Counted from the stretch's first letter, positions 42,958-52,440 are shown. The stretch: DNA of 53,332 bases from Phycisphaerae bacterium (GCA_016342495.1 JAEIOG010000028.1:1-53332); one strand, 5' to 3'. Notes: generated by a model from the sequence alone, not told the origin. Translations and numbers: made by a program.

Positions 42958-45092
42958 CAGAAAATAATAATAATACCAATATAGTGGAAAGACTTGCCGA
43001 TTCGCATGTTGGCTTGCGGTCCGATCTGCAAGTCAGCCGTCATTTGTTTCGCGGTCAGCCTTGTTATATTGTTCGTGACCCCATTACGCTGCAATGCCAT
43101 AAGCTTCAGCAAAGCCAATATCAGATAATTACCAATATCACTTCTGATAAATCTTTGAACGAAATATTCGAAAATCTGGTAGAACAGGGTCTAAGCGAAA
43201 ATGAACATCAAGAAGATTTCTACAAATTCATTTTGCATCTGCACCAGCTTTCATTTTTGAATCTTCCGATAAATGACAGCAAAAAATTATATCAAAGACA
43301 TCAAAAAAGAGAAAAAGCAGAATTCAAAAGTAAATTGTTCGCCTTTCTATTTTATCGCTTTCCTTTATTTGACCCTGATAATTTTCTGGAAAAGACCAAA
43401 CATTTTGCCAAACCGTTCTTCAGCCCCTTGGCCTTTATCTTTTGGGTTGCTTTGATGCTGGGCGGTTCTTTTATCATAATCAACAGGTCTACCGAGTTGT
43501 TTTCGGCCTTGCGGAACATTTTCTCTACCGAAAACCTCCTATATATGTGGTTTACCTTAATTGGACTTAAAGTTTTCCATGAATTTGGCCATGCCTATGC
43601 ATGCAAAGTTTTTGGCGGACAGGTTCCCGATATGGGTTTATACTTTATTGTCTTTACTCCTTGTGCTTATGTTGATGTGACTTCATCATGGGAATTTCCG
43701 CGTAAGAGGCAAAGATTGATCGTAGCGCTCGGTGGCATTTATTTTGAATCTATTATTGCTATGCTGGCATTATTCCTATGGGCTTTCTCATCGTCGCCGG
43801 CTATTAAAAACTTTGCTTGCAACACTTTTTTCTTAGCAGGTGTAATGACGGTTTTGATGAATGCTAACCCGCTAATGCGTTTCGATGGCTATTATGTTTT
43901 AGCGGACCTGCTGGAAATGCCAAACCTTAGAAGTCGTTCCCAAAGGCATGTTGTTAACTTAATTAAAAAAATCTTTCTGGGCATAAACCTACCACAAAAT
44001 AATGATTCGCGTTCTATAAATATGATAATGTTGCTGTTTGGCATCGCCAGCTCATTATACAAAATCACAATCGTTATCAGTATTTCATTTGTAATTGCCA
44101 GCAAATTCTTCCTGGTGGGGATTTTATTGGCGGCTTTTTACGTAGGCAGCACACTACTGGGGTTGTTTAGCAAAATCATCATCTATCTTTGGAAATCGCC
44201 TGAAGCGGCACCATGCCGTTTGCGTGCCGTCAGCGTCAGCGTTATATGCCTGGTTGTCCTGCCTGTTGTGATGTTTAGCACACCCGTCCCTCATTATGCC
44301 TATGCTGCCGGACAGGTTGGTTGTGAAAATGAAAATATTATCCGAGCTCAAAGCCAAGGGGTTATAACTGATATTCTAGTCAAACCGGGCAATCACATTC
44401 AGGACAATGCCACTTTAATGAAATTAGAAAATAGCCAGCTCAATGAACAGGTCCTCGTCGCAGAATCAAAATTATTGCAAGCGACAATTGACCTGCAAAC
44501 TTCAAATGGTCAGGGAGATTCAGCAGACCAGTTGGCTAAAAAAAGAAAAATAGTCGAAACCTTTCAATCTGAACTTGATATGTATACCGAACTAATGGAT
44601 CAGCTGCAAATATCAGCAAAACCAGGTAAATGCATTTTTGTTCTCGACCATAACAATATAGGCAACTTCGTTAAACGTGGTCAACCTATTGCTACAATTG
44701 TCTCTGGTAAATGGCAGCTTCATGCATTAATGGATGAGCAAAGCGTAGGACAAACCGCTGTCAAAGCCGGTGACAAGGTTCAGATAAGATTGAAAAATTT
44801 CAGTAACAGAATATTAACAGGCACAATAGTTCTTATATCACCTGATGCCAGGGAACAAATTGATATGCCCGCACTGACAATTAATGGTGGAGGCGAAATT
44901 TTAGCTGACCCCAAAACCCATATGGCCAGGCAAAGCTATTATAAACTTATAATTGAATTTGACGATATCGACAATATCGATATGACTTATGGCACAACAG
45001 CCAATGTCAGGATCTCCGGTCCGACTATGCCCATCGGTAAATCCTTATATCATAAATTCAAACTTTTCCTGAACAATCTTAATAAAGAATAA
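42954..45092 (+). CDS. PqqD-M50 peptidase-HlyD fusion protein
   Basis: 712 residues from the ATG at 42954 (overlaps the previous stop). Residues ~20-95 resemble PqqD (peptide chaperone of RiPP pathways). A multi-helix site-2 protease-type M50 domain follows, with HEFGHA (H209, E210, H213) and NANPLMRFDGYY (the third metal ligand is the Asp). A biotinyl-lipoyl/HlyD-type part (VGCENENIIRAQSQGVITDILVKPG and a barrel) closes the protein. The order resembles peptide- or bacteriocin-export M50/HlyD proteins. It probably cleaves or exports a small peptide with the GAF-HlyD adaptor. No ABC or RND pump and no precursor gene is visible nearby. Confidence 0.85.
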   Translation: MTENNNNTNIVERLADSHVGLRSDLQVSRHLFRGQPCYIVRDPITLQCHKLQQSQYQIITNITSDKSLNEIFENLVEQGLSENEHQEDFYKFILHLHQLSFLNLPINDSKKLYQRHQKREKAEFKSKLFAFLFYRFPLFDPDNFLEKTKHFAKPFFSPLAFIFWVALMLGGSFIIINRSTELFSALRNIFSTENLLYMWFTLIGLKVFHEFGHAYACKVFGGQVPDMGLYFIVFTPCAYVDVTSSWEFPRKRQRLIVALGGIYFESIIAMLALFLWAFSSSPAIKNFACNTFFLAGVMTVLMNANPLMRFDGYYVLADLLEMPNLRSRSQRHVVNLIKKIFLGINLPQNNDSRSINMIMLLFGIASSLYKITIVISISFVIASKFFLVGILLAAFYVGSTLLGLFSKIIIYLWKSPEAAPCRLRAVSVSVICLVVLPVVMFSTPVPHYAYAAGQVGCENENIIRAQSQGVITDILVKPGNHIQDNATLMKLENSQLNEQVLVAESKLLQATIDLQTSNGQGDSADQLAKKRKIVETFQSELDMYTELMDQLQISAKPGKCIFVLDHNNIGNFVKRGQPIATIVSGKWQLHALMDEQSVGQTAVKAGDKVQIRLKNFSNRILTGTIVLISPDAREQIDMPALTINGGGEILADPKTHMARQSYYKLIIEFDDIDNIDMTYGTTANVRISGPTMPIGKSLYHKFKLFLNNLNKE

Positions 45093-45120
45093 TAAGATTA
45101 CTTTTGCATTATCTCAAGGT

Positions 45121-46974
45121 TTATTTCTGTTCATCACTATTATCAATAGGTCGATATTTTCTAATGGGCAACATGATCGTAAATACACTGCCGGTGCCGA
45201 CCTCGCCTCCTACGGTTATCGAGCCCCCCATGATGTTCAGCAACTCCTTGACAATCGAAAGCCCCAGGCCAATGCCAGCATGTTCACGAGTAACTGAGCT
45301 GTCGAGCTGTTGGAATTTTTCGAAAATCACATCGCGTTTATCTTCAGGGATGCCCGGTCCGGTGTCAATAACCCTGATCTGCAATAGTGACCAGTAAGGC
45401 TCAGAATAAGGTGGAATGTCGATTGGTTCGGGAAAATCTTTTTCGGTTGTATAATTTTCCTTGATGATCCGGGCTTTAATTTCTACCCGTCCAGAATCAG
45501 GAGTGAACTTGACAGCATTGCTAATTAGATTAAAAATGATTTGCTGCAATTTACCTACATCGGTTTCAACTTCTCCAATATTTTCATCAACGATTAATAT
45601 CAACTCTAATGCTTTTTCATCAGCTTGAGGACGATTCAGATTTATTAAAGATTTGATCAATTCGTCGAATATCATCCGCTGCCAGTGCATTTCGATTTTG
45701 CCGGCCTCAATTTTAACCAGGTCCAGCAAATCATTAATAATACCTAGCAGCATCGTTCCACTTTCTACGACATTGCTGGCATAACGAATTGAACGATCAT
45801 CTTCTCGCTGAACAGCTGAGTCTTTGAGGATATCGGCAAAGCCTAAAATAGCGTTTAATGGTGTACGTAATTCATGGGAAACATTGGCCAGAAATTCACT
45901 CTTTAGCTTATTACTTTCATAAAGAGCAATGTTTTTGGCTTCCAATTCACCTAAACGAATATCCAATGCCCGATTGGTTTCCTGCAGGCGATCGTGAGCG
46001 ATTTTAAGGCGGCTGAGCATCTGATGAAATGCAGTAGCTAAATGTTCAAATTCATCACCAGTTTTAATTTTCGAGGTAATATCCATGGCATTAAGCCATG
46101 GGTCGCTTGATTCTGGCTTACCATTTTCTTTCTGGATATTAGCTGCAGATTCAATCGGAACAATAGCCTCAGCGGCCATACGCAAACGACGTACCGGGCT
46201 TAGAATGACTCGCTGGGTAATAATATAAAAAACCACCACAGCCATCACGCACGATATCGTTCCACCAATAATGATAAAAATTCGGTTGAACAATAAAGTA
46301 ACGCTTGACTGGCCAGCGGGTAAATCAACTGAAATTACACCAACCAGTTGGCCTTCGGTAAATTCAGATGCTTTTTTTGTAACTGAATTTTCAGTTTCAG
46401 TAGCTATATCTACAGCAGTTGCTGGGGTACTTGCATGGCATTTCATACAAGAAATGTTGGCCCGAACCGGATAAAGATAACGTGATGGCTCATTAGAAGG
46501 CAATATTTTCCCAAAGCCTTCAACTTTTTCTTCATTTTCAATATCTGGCAATAAACTTTCATCTTCAACGATTTGCTGTTTAACCCGAAAATCAAAAATA
46601 TAAGGAATTTTTTTATCTTTAGCGAGCCTGCGAATATTTCTTTGAATAAAGCGATCTTCATGGTTAAAATTTTCCGCCTGACCAGTTATGCGATACCAGT
46701 TAGTTATAGGTTTGGGGTTATCAGTATCATCTTGGGGATTTACCAAAGAAGGTTTATCGCTGGTGCCCGGACCGGTGCTGGTTTGGCAATGCCTTTGCAA
46801 AACATAGTCAACTTGTGATTTAGCCAAATCAAGCATACCTTGCTCGACCAGTTTGTCCATCCACCGATAAGGCAGAAACAAACCCGCAACCGTAATCAAC
46901 AGTACCGCAGCAGCAAAACCAATACGACACTTAGCCGCCAGCGAAATTGAAATTTTATACCATTTATTTGCCAA
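45121..46974 (-). CDS. Sensor histidine kinase with periplasmic c-type heme motif
   Basis: 617 residues from a TTG at 46974. One membrane helix (about 17-36); a Tll0287/DUF3365-like periplasmic domain with CMKCH (176-180), a c-type heme site; a second membrane helix (about 230-254); HAMP (259-320); HisKA with H367 in NVSHELRTPLNAILGF; and HATPase_c with NLISNAVKF, DTGPGIP and GIGLGLSIV. It probably senses redox, NO or O2 through heme and phosphorylates an unlinked response regulator. It faces the M50/HlyD operon tail to tail, so shared function is not implied. Confidence 0.92.
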   Translation of the reverse strand: MANKWYKISISLAAKCRIGFAAAVLLITVAGLFLPYRWMDKLVEQGMLDLAKSQVDYVLQRHCQTSTGPGTSDKPSLVNPQDDTDNPKPITNWYRITGQAENFNHEDRFIQRNIRRLAKDKKIPYIFDFRVKQQIVEDESLLPDIENEEKVEGFGKILPSNEPSRYLYPVRANISCMKCHASTPATAVDIATETENSVTKKASEFTEGQLVGVISVDLPAGQSSVTLLFNRIFIIIGGTISCVMAVVVFYIITQRVILSPVRRLRMAAEAIVPIESAANIQKENGKPESSDPWLNAMDITSKIKTGDEFEHLATAFHQMLSRLKIAHDRLQETNRALDIRLGELEAKNIALYESNKLKSEFLANVSHELRTPLNAILGFADILKDSAVQREDDRSIRYASNVVESGTMLLGIINDLLDLVKIEAGKIEMHWQRMIFDELIKSLINLNRPQADEKALELILIVDENIGEVETDVGKLQQIIFNLISNAVKFTPDSGRVEIKARIIKENYTTEKDFPEPIDIPPYSEPYWSLLQIRVIDTGPGIPEDKRDVIFEKFQQLDSSVTREHAGIGLGLSIVKELLNIMGGSITVGGEVGTGSVFTIMLPIRKYRPIDNSDEQK

Positions 46975-47078
46975 AAAATTCTCACAAAAAGCACTAATAC
47001 AAACAATTTATATCGTCATATCAGCGATTATTATTTACTTAAACTGACCGAATATTGTTTATAAATACATAACATTTG

Positions 47079-47138
47079 AGCCATAAGTAAGATAAGCTTC
47101 CAGCTTGTCCCGCAGTGCGATAGCCAGATAGAAAACCC
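47079..47138 (-). repeat. Dispersed intergenic repeat R1, copy B
   Basis: Inverted near-full match to 16999-17060: minus strand shows GGTTTTCTATCTGGC, then GGGACAAGCTGGAAGCTTAT, then CTTATGGCTC. It lies 41 bases from R3 copy B. Confidence 0.85.
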
Positions 47139-47179
47139 TATTAGTTCACTTGTCTAAAGTGTTACAACGCTTTTGAAAA

Positions 47180-47237
47180 CATTTACCGCAGGTAAACACC
47201 GCAACTTTTAACTTTTAACTTTTAGTTTTTAACTATT
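47180..47237 (-). repeat. Dispersed intergenic repeat R3, copy B
   Basis: The inverted copy of 15881-15939. It overlaps the ygiQ stop (47229-47231) and last codons. Contains a tandem ACTTTTA heptamer three times and the TTTACCTGCGGTAAA palindrome (one mismatch from copy A's flanks). Confidence 0.8.
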
Positions 47238-49121
47238 ATTATCGCTCAGCCTGCGTATACTTGCCAACACTTTTTCCACATTAATTCCCAGTTTTCGTAC
47301 AACTGATTTGTTTTCACGGAGATATTGGACTATCAGTTCGTATGAGCCACTTTGATGATATTTCAGCATAGCCATCTGCAATTGCTTTTCACGACGACCT
47401 TTGGCCACATAAATTTTATTACAGTTGGCATCCAAACCTGAAACATACATCGCGGTAGCAAGGGTCAAAGGCACCGGGGTAAAATCCTGCACCTGACGCA
47501 CCCGCCAATTACGTTCCAGTAAATACAAACAAAGCCTCAAAGCATCTTCAGGGCTGCTGCCGGGATGAGAGCTGATAAAATATGGCACGAGGTACTGCTG
47601 CTTGCCAGCGATAGCGTTGGCCTGATTAAATTTATTTTCAAAATCTTCAAAAGTATTAAACCCGGGCTTGCCCATCAAATCCAGCACATCCTTACAATAA
47701 TGTTCAGGCGCTACTTTCAGATGTCCACCAATAAAATCCTTGGCCAGTGCCTGAGTATATTTTTCGCAGCGAGCCGCTAAATCATGCCGTACACCCGAAG
47801 CGACAAAAATGTTGACTTTACGTTTCTGCTGCGATTTCCATTTTTGCACAACAGCCATCAGGTGCAAAATCGGAGCTGTATCTTCATCGAGCTGTTTGCA
47901 AACTTTAGGGAAAATACAACTGGGTTTTTTACATTCCTTTTCGCACTTGCACTCCATGCCATACATATTGGCCGAAGGCCCACCTATATCAGAAACAGTC
48001 CCTTTAAAATCAGGATGAGCTACACAGCGATCCAGTTCATCTAAGATAGATTGCTCGCTGCGACCGCTGATATGTTTTCCTTGATGGAAATACAATGAAC
48101 AAAATGAACAGCCACCAAAACAACCCCGATGAGTAGTAATTGAAAAACCGATAGTTTCCAAAGCCGGAATTTTTTCTTTATAATCACAATGGGCTGTCCG
48201 CGTATATTTAAATGAATAAATCAAATCCATCTGTTCGGTCGTCAGGGGTTCCGCTGGTGGCAAAATCACAATAGATTCGCCATCCTGATCTTGTATGACA
48301 GCTTTACCATCGGGGTTAGCCTGATCCTGATAGAGCAGATGGGCTTTCATGAATTCTTCAGGGTTTTCCTGCTGAGCCTGCAAAGAAGGAATTTCAATAG
48401 CCCCAGCCGGCGCGGTTTTGTTACGAATCATGCGAAATGCAGTGCCGGGAATATCGGTTAAAGTTTCAATCGATTCGCCATCATTGAGTCGACGGGCTAT
48501 TTGCTCAATTGCATTTTCACCCATGCCATGCACTAATAAATCCGCCTTGGAATCGGTCAGTACCGAACGTTTAATCTTATCTTCAATATAGTCATAATGA
48601 GCCATCCGCCGCAGCGATGCTTCCAGACCACCAATAATTAGTGGAACATCCTTACAAACCTGCCTGGCCCTTTGCCCATAAGCTAATAAGGGTTTGTCAG
48701 GGCGGAGCCCGATTTGACCGCCGGGGCTATAGGCATCATCTTTGCGTTTATGGCCCATCGAGCTGTAATTATTCAGTCGACTATCTACCGCACCAGAGGT
48801 TATACCCCAAAACAATCTGGGCGAACCAAGCTTGCCAAAATCATCAGCAGACTTCCAATCCGGCTGGGCGATAACACCAACCTTATAACCCAGATGTTCA
48901 AGATAACGACCTAATAAAGCAACTCCAAAAGAAGGATGATCTATATAAGCGTCAGCGGTGATAAATATGATGTCAAGCTGATCAATCTTGCGTTTTTTCA
49001 TGTCAATCGCTGATGTGACCAGAAAATCGGCACAACTAAAAGGGCTTTTGGCAACCTTATTAGCTTTCACAAGCCGCCTTGGCCTGGATTTATCATTGTT
49101 TTTCCTGCGTTTTTCATTCAT
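47229..49121 (-). CDS. ygiQ: YgiQ family radical SAM protein
   Basis: 630 residues from the ATG at 49121; a GTG at 49148 is also possible and neither has a clear ribosome site. The UPF0313 N-terminal domain (MKKRKIDQLDIIFITADAYIDHPSFG, GGLEASLRR) is followed by a radical SAM barrel with the 4Fe-4S ligands in RGCFGGCSFC, and a C-terminal DUF3362-like part (VQDFTPVPLTLATAMYVSG). It is a widespread enzyme of undetermined reaction. The protein's 3' end carries repeat R3. Confidence 0.93.
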   Translation of the reverse strand: MNEKRRKNNDKSRPRRLVKANKVAKSPFSCADFLVTSAIDMKKRKIDQLDIIFITADAYIDHPSFGVALLGRYLEHLGYKVGVIAQPDWKSADDFGKLGSPRLFWGITSGAVDSRLNNYSSMGHKRKDDAYSPGGQIGLRPDKPLLAYGQRARQVCKDVPLIIGGLEASLRRMAHYDYIEDKIKRSVLTDSKADLLVHGMGENAIEQIARRLNDGESIETLTDIPGTAFRMIRNKTAPAGAIEIPSLQAQQENPEEFMKAHLLYQDQANPDGKAVIQDQDGESIVILPPAEPLTTEQMDLIYSFKYTRTAHCDYKEKIPALETIGFSITTHRGCFGGCSFCSLYFHQGKHISGRSEQSILDELDRCVAHPDFKGTVSDIGGPSANMYGMECKCEKECKKPSCIFPKVCKQLDEDTAPILHLMAVVQKWKSQQKRKVNIFVASGVRHDLAARCEKYTQALAKDFIGGHLKVAPEHYCKDVLDLMGKPGFNTFEDFENKFNQANAIAGKQQYLVPYFISSHPGSSPEDALRLCLYLLERNWRVRQVQDFTPVPLTLATAMYVSGLDANCNKIYVAKGRREKQLQMAMLKYHQSGSYELIVQYLRENKSVVRKLGINVEKVLASIRRLSDNNS

Positions 49122-49326
49122 AAAGCGTATTCTATCAGCTAAATACACAATTTAACAAGGATTTTAAACAAATCCTAGCAAAGATGTATTATTTTAGCTA
49201 TATGAAACAAATCGCAAGGATGGGCTCTGCCATGCTGATAAAAATCATACCGCAATAGCGATACCGATCGTCACGCATTGCTTCACTTGGCTAAAGTGTT
49301 ATGAGAAAATCAAAATACAATCCTAA

Positions 49327-49343
49327 TCTGTCAACATGACAGA
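49327..49343 (+). promoter_or_regulatory. Dyad TCTGTCA-ACA-TGACAGA, possible enhancer for sigma-54 activation
   Basis: A perfect 7-base inverted repeat with a 3-base centre, about 180 bases before the -24/-12 element. Activators of sigma-54 promoters usually bind dyads at this range. Function is inferred. Confidence 0.45.
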
Positions 49344-49512
49344 AAGACTTTGAATGTCGAACCGTTTTGGCAGGATTTATGCAAGAGATATTCTGACAAT
49401 TTAAATATTTAATAAAAAATAGCATTAAGTAAATTCCATAAGTTATTGATTGTCAATGCCTTATGTTGTATTTAGGCATTGCGATTCTGTCTAATTTATC
49501 CCTTCGCTATAA

Positions 49513-49541
49513 TTGGCACATTATTTGCATATATTTATACT
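49513..49541 (+). promoter_or_regulatory. Sigma-70 promoter overlapping the sigma-54 element
   Basis: TTGGCA (49513-49518), 17-base spacer, TATACT (49536-49541). It shares bases with the -24 element, so the two sigma factors would compete. Confidence 0.6.
49514..49529 (+). promoter_or_regulatory. Sigma-54 (RpoN) -24/-12 promoter
   Basis: TGGCAC (49514-49519), then ATTAT, then TTGCA (49525-49529). GG at 49515-49516 and GC at 49527-49528 have the exact 12-base phasing of the TGGCAC-N5-TTGCW consensus. It would start transcription near 49541. Confidence 0.7.
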
Positions 49542-49593
49542 AGTTATCTGTATATTTGCAGATTTTGGCATAAAATAAAAGATTTTGGGCTTA

Positions 49594-50088
49594 ATGATGG
49601 CTTTGAATTTATCACAACCTGGCAATGTAAATGTCCTGATAGGCGACCCCAACTGGGCTTGGCCTCAGGCCGTTACCCAAATTTTCAAGCCCCGTGGCAT
49701 TAATGCCATGGTCGCCGAAACGCCTAATGATATGGTTCGCATCATCGATAACAGCAAAATTCACCTGGCAATTCTGGGTGAAAATAATGGGATACAAACC
49801 CTGAAAATGATTCGACAGCATGATAAATTGTTGCCCTGTATGGTTTTAGCTGATCAGATTAATCATCAACTACTAAGCGAAGCATTGAATTTGAATGTTT
49901 TCTCAGTTCTCACTAAACCTGTGGATATGGCCCAGCTTATCAATCAGCTCAATCGTCTGTTCATTAAGTATTATGCATCTAATGTCTTTGCCCAAAGCAC
50001 TGAACAAACCGAAGATTCAACAAAAACCGTTACCATTAAAAAAACCAAATCGATTTTTGTCCGTTGGCAAAATCGTGATAATAAATAA
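49594..50088 (+). CDS. Receiver-like (CheY-fold) protein lacking the phospho-acceptor Asp
   Basis: 164 residues from the ATG at 49594 (a TTG at 49585 is also in frame). It has the receiver layout: VNVLIGDP (first strand; the usual acidic pair is reduced to one Asp), then IHLAILGENN where the phospho-acceptor Asp is replaced by Gly, CMVLADQ where the Thr/Ser is Ala, and VLTKPVD with the conserved Lys. The C-terminal ~40 residues are a basic tail (TVTIKKTKSIFVRWQNRDNK). It should act as a phosphorylation-independent pseudo-receiver or protein-binding module. groES starts 40 bases downstream on the same strand, so it is likely co-expressed with groESL. Confidence 0.7.
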   Translation: MMALNLSQPGNVNVLIGDPNWAWPQAVTQIFKPRGINAMVAETPNDMVRIIDNSKIHLAILGENNGIQTLKMIRQHDKLLPCMVLADQINHQLLSEALNLNVFSVLTKPVDMAQLINQLNRLFIKYYASNVFAQSTEQTEDSTKTVTIKKTKSIFVRWQNRDNK

Positions 50089-50128
50089 TCATAAACGAAT
50101 GTAAACAATTATATTGAAAGGATTTACA

Positions 50129-50422
50129 ATGTCAGCAAAAGTAAGACCACTGGCAGATAAAGTGCTGGTAAAACGCACCGAAGCAGCAAGCATTACCAAA
50201 GGTGGAATCGTCCTGCCTGATTCAGCCAAAGAAAAACCTCGTCGCGGCGAAGTTATCGCTTTAGGCAATGGCAAACTATTAAATGATGGCACCCGAAGTG
50301 ATTTTCAAGTCAAAGTCGGCGACCAGGTTCTCTTCAGCGCCTATGGCGGTAGCGAAATCAAAGTCGATGGCGAAGAATTACTCATCCTGGAAGAAAGCGA
50401 AATCCTCGCTGTACTTGCCTAA
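50129..50422 (+). CDS. groES: Co-chaperonin GroES
   Basis: 97 residues from the ATG at 50129 (GAAAGGA upstream). Typical [26 protein letters not shown] mobile-loop region and C-terminal [24 protein letters not shown]. It caps the GroEL ring. Immediately ahead of groEL; no CIRCE element is seen. Confidence 0.97.
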   Translation: MSAKVRPLADKVLVKRTEAASITKGGIVLPDSAKEKPRRGEVIALGNGKLLNDGTRSDFQVKVGDQVLFSAYGGSEIKVDGEELLILEESEILAVLA

Positions 50423-50513
50423 TAACCGCAACAATACTAGTGAGCAAAGCGAACGCTTGAAATTTTAGGTTTTTCCTTCTCACTTTGAACTTAAAATAAT
50501 AGGAGTATATATA

Positions 50514-52139
50514 ATGAGTGCAAAAAAAATCATTTTTGACAATGATGCACGTGAAGCTATCCGCCGTGGCGTAAAACAACTGGCCCGTGCGGTCAAAGTC
50601 ACACTTGGCCCGGCTGGCCGTAATGTCGTAATCGAAAAATCTTATGGCTCCCCTACAGTCACCAAAGATGGCGTTACTGTCGCTAAAGAAATCGAACTTG
50701 AAGATGCATGTGAAAATATCGGCGCACAAATGGTCAAAGAAGTTGCCTCAAAAACTTCTAATGCCGCTGGCGATGGCACAACCACCGCTACCGTGATGGC
50801 CGAAGCTATCTTTGATGAAGGCCTCAAAAATGTCGTTGCAGGCGCTAATCCATCTGATCTGAAACGCGGTATCGATAAAGCTGTTGAAGCAGTTGTTGAA
50901 TACTTCTTTAAGATGAAAATAGCTGTCGATTCCAGCAAGCAAATCGCTCAGGTCGGTACATGTGCCGCTAATCAGGATGCTGAAATCGGAAAAATGATTG
51001 CCCAGGCTATGGACAAAGTCGGTAAAGATGGCGTTATTACTATCGAAGAAGGCAAAACCTTAGATACTAATGTTGATCTTGTCGAAGGCATGCAATTTGA
51101 CCGTGGCTACCTGTCACCGCATTTTGTAACCAACCCTGAAACTATGAGCTGCGAACTGGAAAAACCTTTCATCCTTATCTATGAAAAGAAAATTTCCAGC
51201 GTTAAAGATATTGTTCCACTACTGGAAAAAATCGCTCAGTCAGGCCGTCCGCTTTTGATTGTTGCAGAAGACATTGATGGCGAAGCTCTTGCTACCCTGG
51301 TTGTCAATAAACTGCGTGGCACATTAAATGTTGTCGCTGTCAAGGCTCCCGGCTTTGGTGACAACCGCAAAGCCATGCTCCAGGATATCGCTATCTTAAC
51401 CGGCGGAACCGCAGTATTTGAAGACCTCGGTGTCAAGCTCGAAAATGTTGGCATTAGCGAACTTGGTCAGGCTAAAAAAATCAGTATTGATAAAGACACA
51501 ACCATCATTATTGAAGGCGCTGGCTCAACTGAAGACATTAAAGGTCGTATCGACCAGCTACGCAATGAAATGAATCTTACCTCCAGCGATTACGATAAAG
51601 AAAAATTGCAGGAAAGACTAGCAAAAATCGCTGGTGGCGTAGCCCAGATTAATGTTGGCGCTGCAACTGAAGCCGAAATGAAAGAAAAGAAAGCCCGCGT
51701 CGAAGATGCATTGCATGCCTGCCGTGCAGCTGTCGAAGAAGGTGTCCTCCCTGGTGGTGGCACCGCTATGGTTCGTGCTTCACAGGTCTTAGCTAAAGTC
51801 AAAGCTACTGGCGATGAAAAAATCGGTGTTGATATTATCCGCCGTGCTTTGTTCGCTCCTATCAAACAGTTGGCAACTAATGCTGGCCTTGATGGCTCGG
51901 TCATCGCTCATAAAGTTCTGGAAAATGAAGATCCAAACTTTGGCTATGATGTCGCTAAAGATAAATATGGCGATATGATGAAATTTGGCATTATCGTGCC
52001 AACCAAAGTTGAACGCACCGCATTGCAAAACGCAGCATCAATCAGTGGCTTGCTATTGACTACCGATGCTATCGTTTCAGAAATCCCTGAAGACAAACCT
52101 GCAATGCCTCCAATGGGTGGCGGCGGCGGGATGTACTAG
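50514..52139 (+). CDS. groEL: Chaperonin GroEL
   Basis: 541 residues with an AGGAG site. Motifs [24 protein letters not shown] (nucleotide site), [17 protein letters not shown], and a C-terminal GGGGGMY tail (family: GGM repeats). It folds client proteins with GroES in the cytoplasm. Last gene of the pseudo-receiver-groES-groEL unit, followed by two terminators. Confidence 0.98.
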   Translation: MSAKKIIFDNDAREAIRRGVKQLARAVKVTLGPAGRNVVIEKSYGSPTVTKDGVTVAKEIELEDACENIGAQMVKEVASKTSNAAGDGTTTATVMAEAIFDEGLKNVVAGANPSDLKRGIDKAVEAVVEYFFKMKIAVDSSKQIAQVGTCAANQDAEIGKMIAQAMDKVGKDGVITIEEGKTLDTNVDLVEGMQFDRGYLSPHFVTNPETMSCELEKPFILIYEKKISSVKDIVPLLEKIAQSGRPLLIVAEDIDGEALATLVVNKLRGTLNVVAVKAPGFGDNRKAMLQDIAILTGGTAVFEDLGVKLENVGISELGQAKKISIDKDTTIIIEGAGSTEDIKGRIDQLRNEMNLTSSDYDKEKLQERLAKIAGGVAQINVGAATEAEMKEKKARVEDALHACRAAVEEGVLPGGGTAMVRASQVLAKVKATGDEKIGVDIIRRALFAPIKQLATNAGLDGSVIAHKVLENEDPNFGYDVAKDKYGDMMKFGIIVPTKVERTALQNAASISGLLLTTDAIVSEIPEDKPAMPPMGGGGGMY

Positions 52140-52226
52140 GCACTCCGCGTGAGGCGAACTCGTGGTTGTCGGTAAAATGATTTACCGCTCCCGCTGGTCG
52201 CTGCATCCGGATGCGACACAAAAATT

Positions 52227-52259
52227 AAAAGGCTGCTCCAATTCGGGGTGGCCTTTTTT
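52227..52259 (+). terminator. Rho-independent terminator of groEL
   Basis: AAAAGGC...GCCTTTT forms the base of a ~13-pair stem (with some G-U pairs; inner TGCTCC/GGGGTG) followed by six T. Confidence 0.85.
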
Positions 52260-52300
52260 GTATTTTCAACAGCCGCCTGGCAGGTATTTGGGCTATGTAG

Positions 52301-52325
52301 GTCAAGCATTCTGCTTGACTTTTTT
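52301..52325 (+). terminator. Second terminator after groEL
   Basis: GTCAAGCA-TTC-TGCTTGAC is a perfect 8-bp stem with a triloop and six T. A degenerate relative (GAGCATCCTGCTTGACCTTTC) lies after hisA near 40394. Confidence 0.7.
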
Positions 52326-52402
52326 CCAGGATTGTTAAAAACAGGAAAAACAAAATCTGGAATAATGTCCTGTAAAACCAGCAAGTAAGTTACATAATCA
52401 AA

Positions 52403-52440
52403 ACTATGGGATACAAGACAAGCTGGAAGCTTATCCTACA
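52403..52440 (+). repeat. Dispersed intergenic repeat R1, partial copy C
   Basis: ACTATGGGATACAAGACAAG, then CTGGAAGCTTATCCTAC. It corresponds to the central part of copy A (17023-17052) with a small insertion (ATACAA). Confidence 0.75.

Larger units (their letters stand above)
49122..49593. other. Regulatory intergenic region upstream of the pseudo-receiver/groESL genes
   Basis: About 470 bases, no supported coding frame. It holds a dyad at 49327-49343, a sigma-54-type promoter at 49514-49529 and a sigma-70-type promoter at 49513-49541. No CIRCE-type inverted repeat is visible. Confidence 0.6.

Noticed and set aside
49400-50130. CIRCE (HrcA) operator upstream of groES
   Set aside because: No TTAGCACTC-N9-GAGTGCTAA-like dyad was found by eye in the region.
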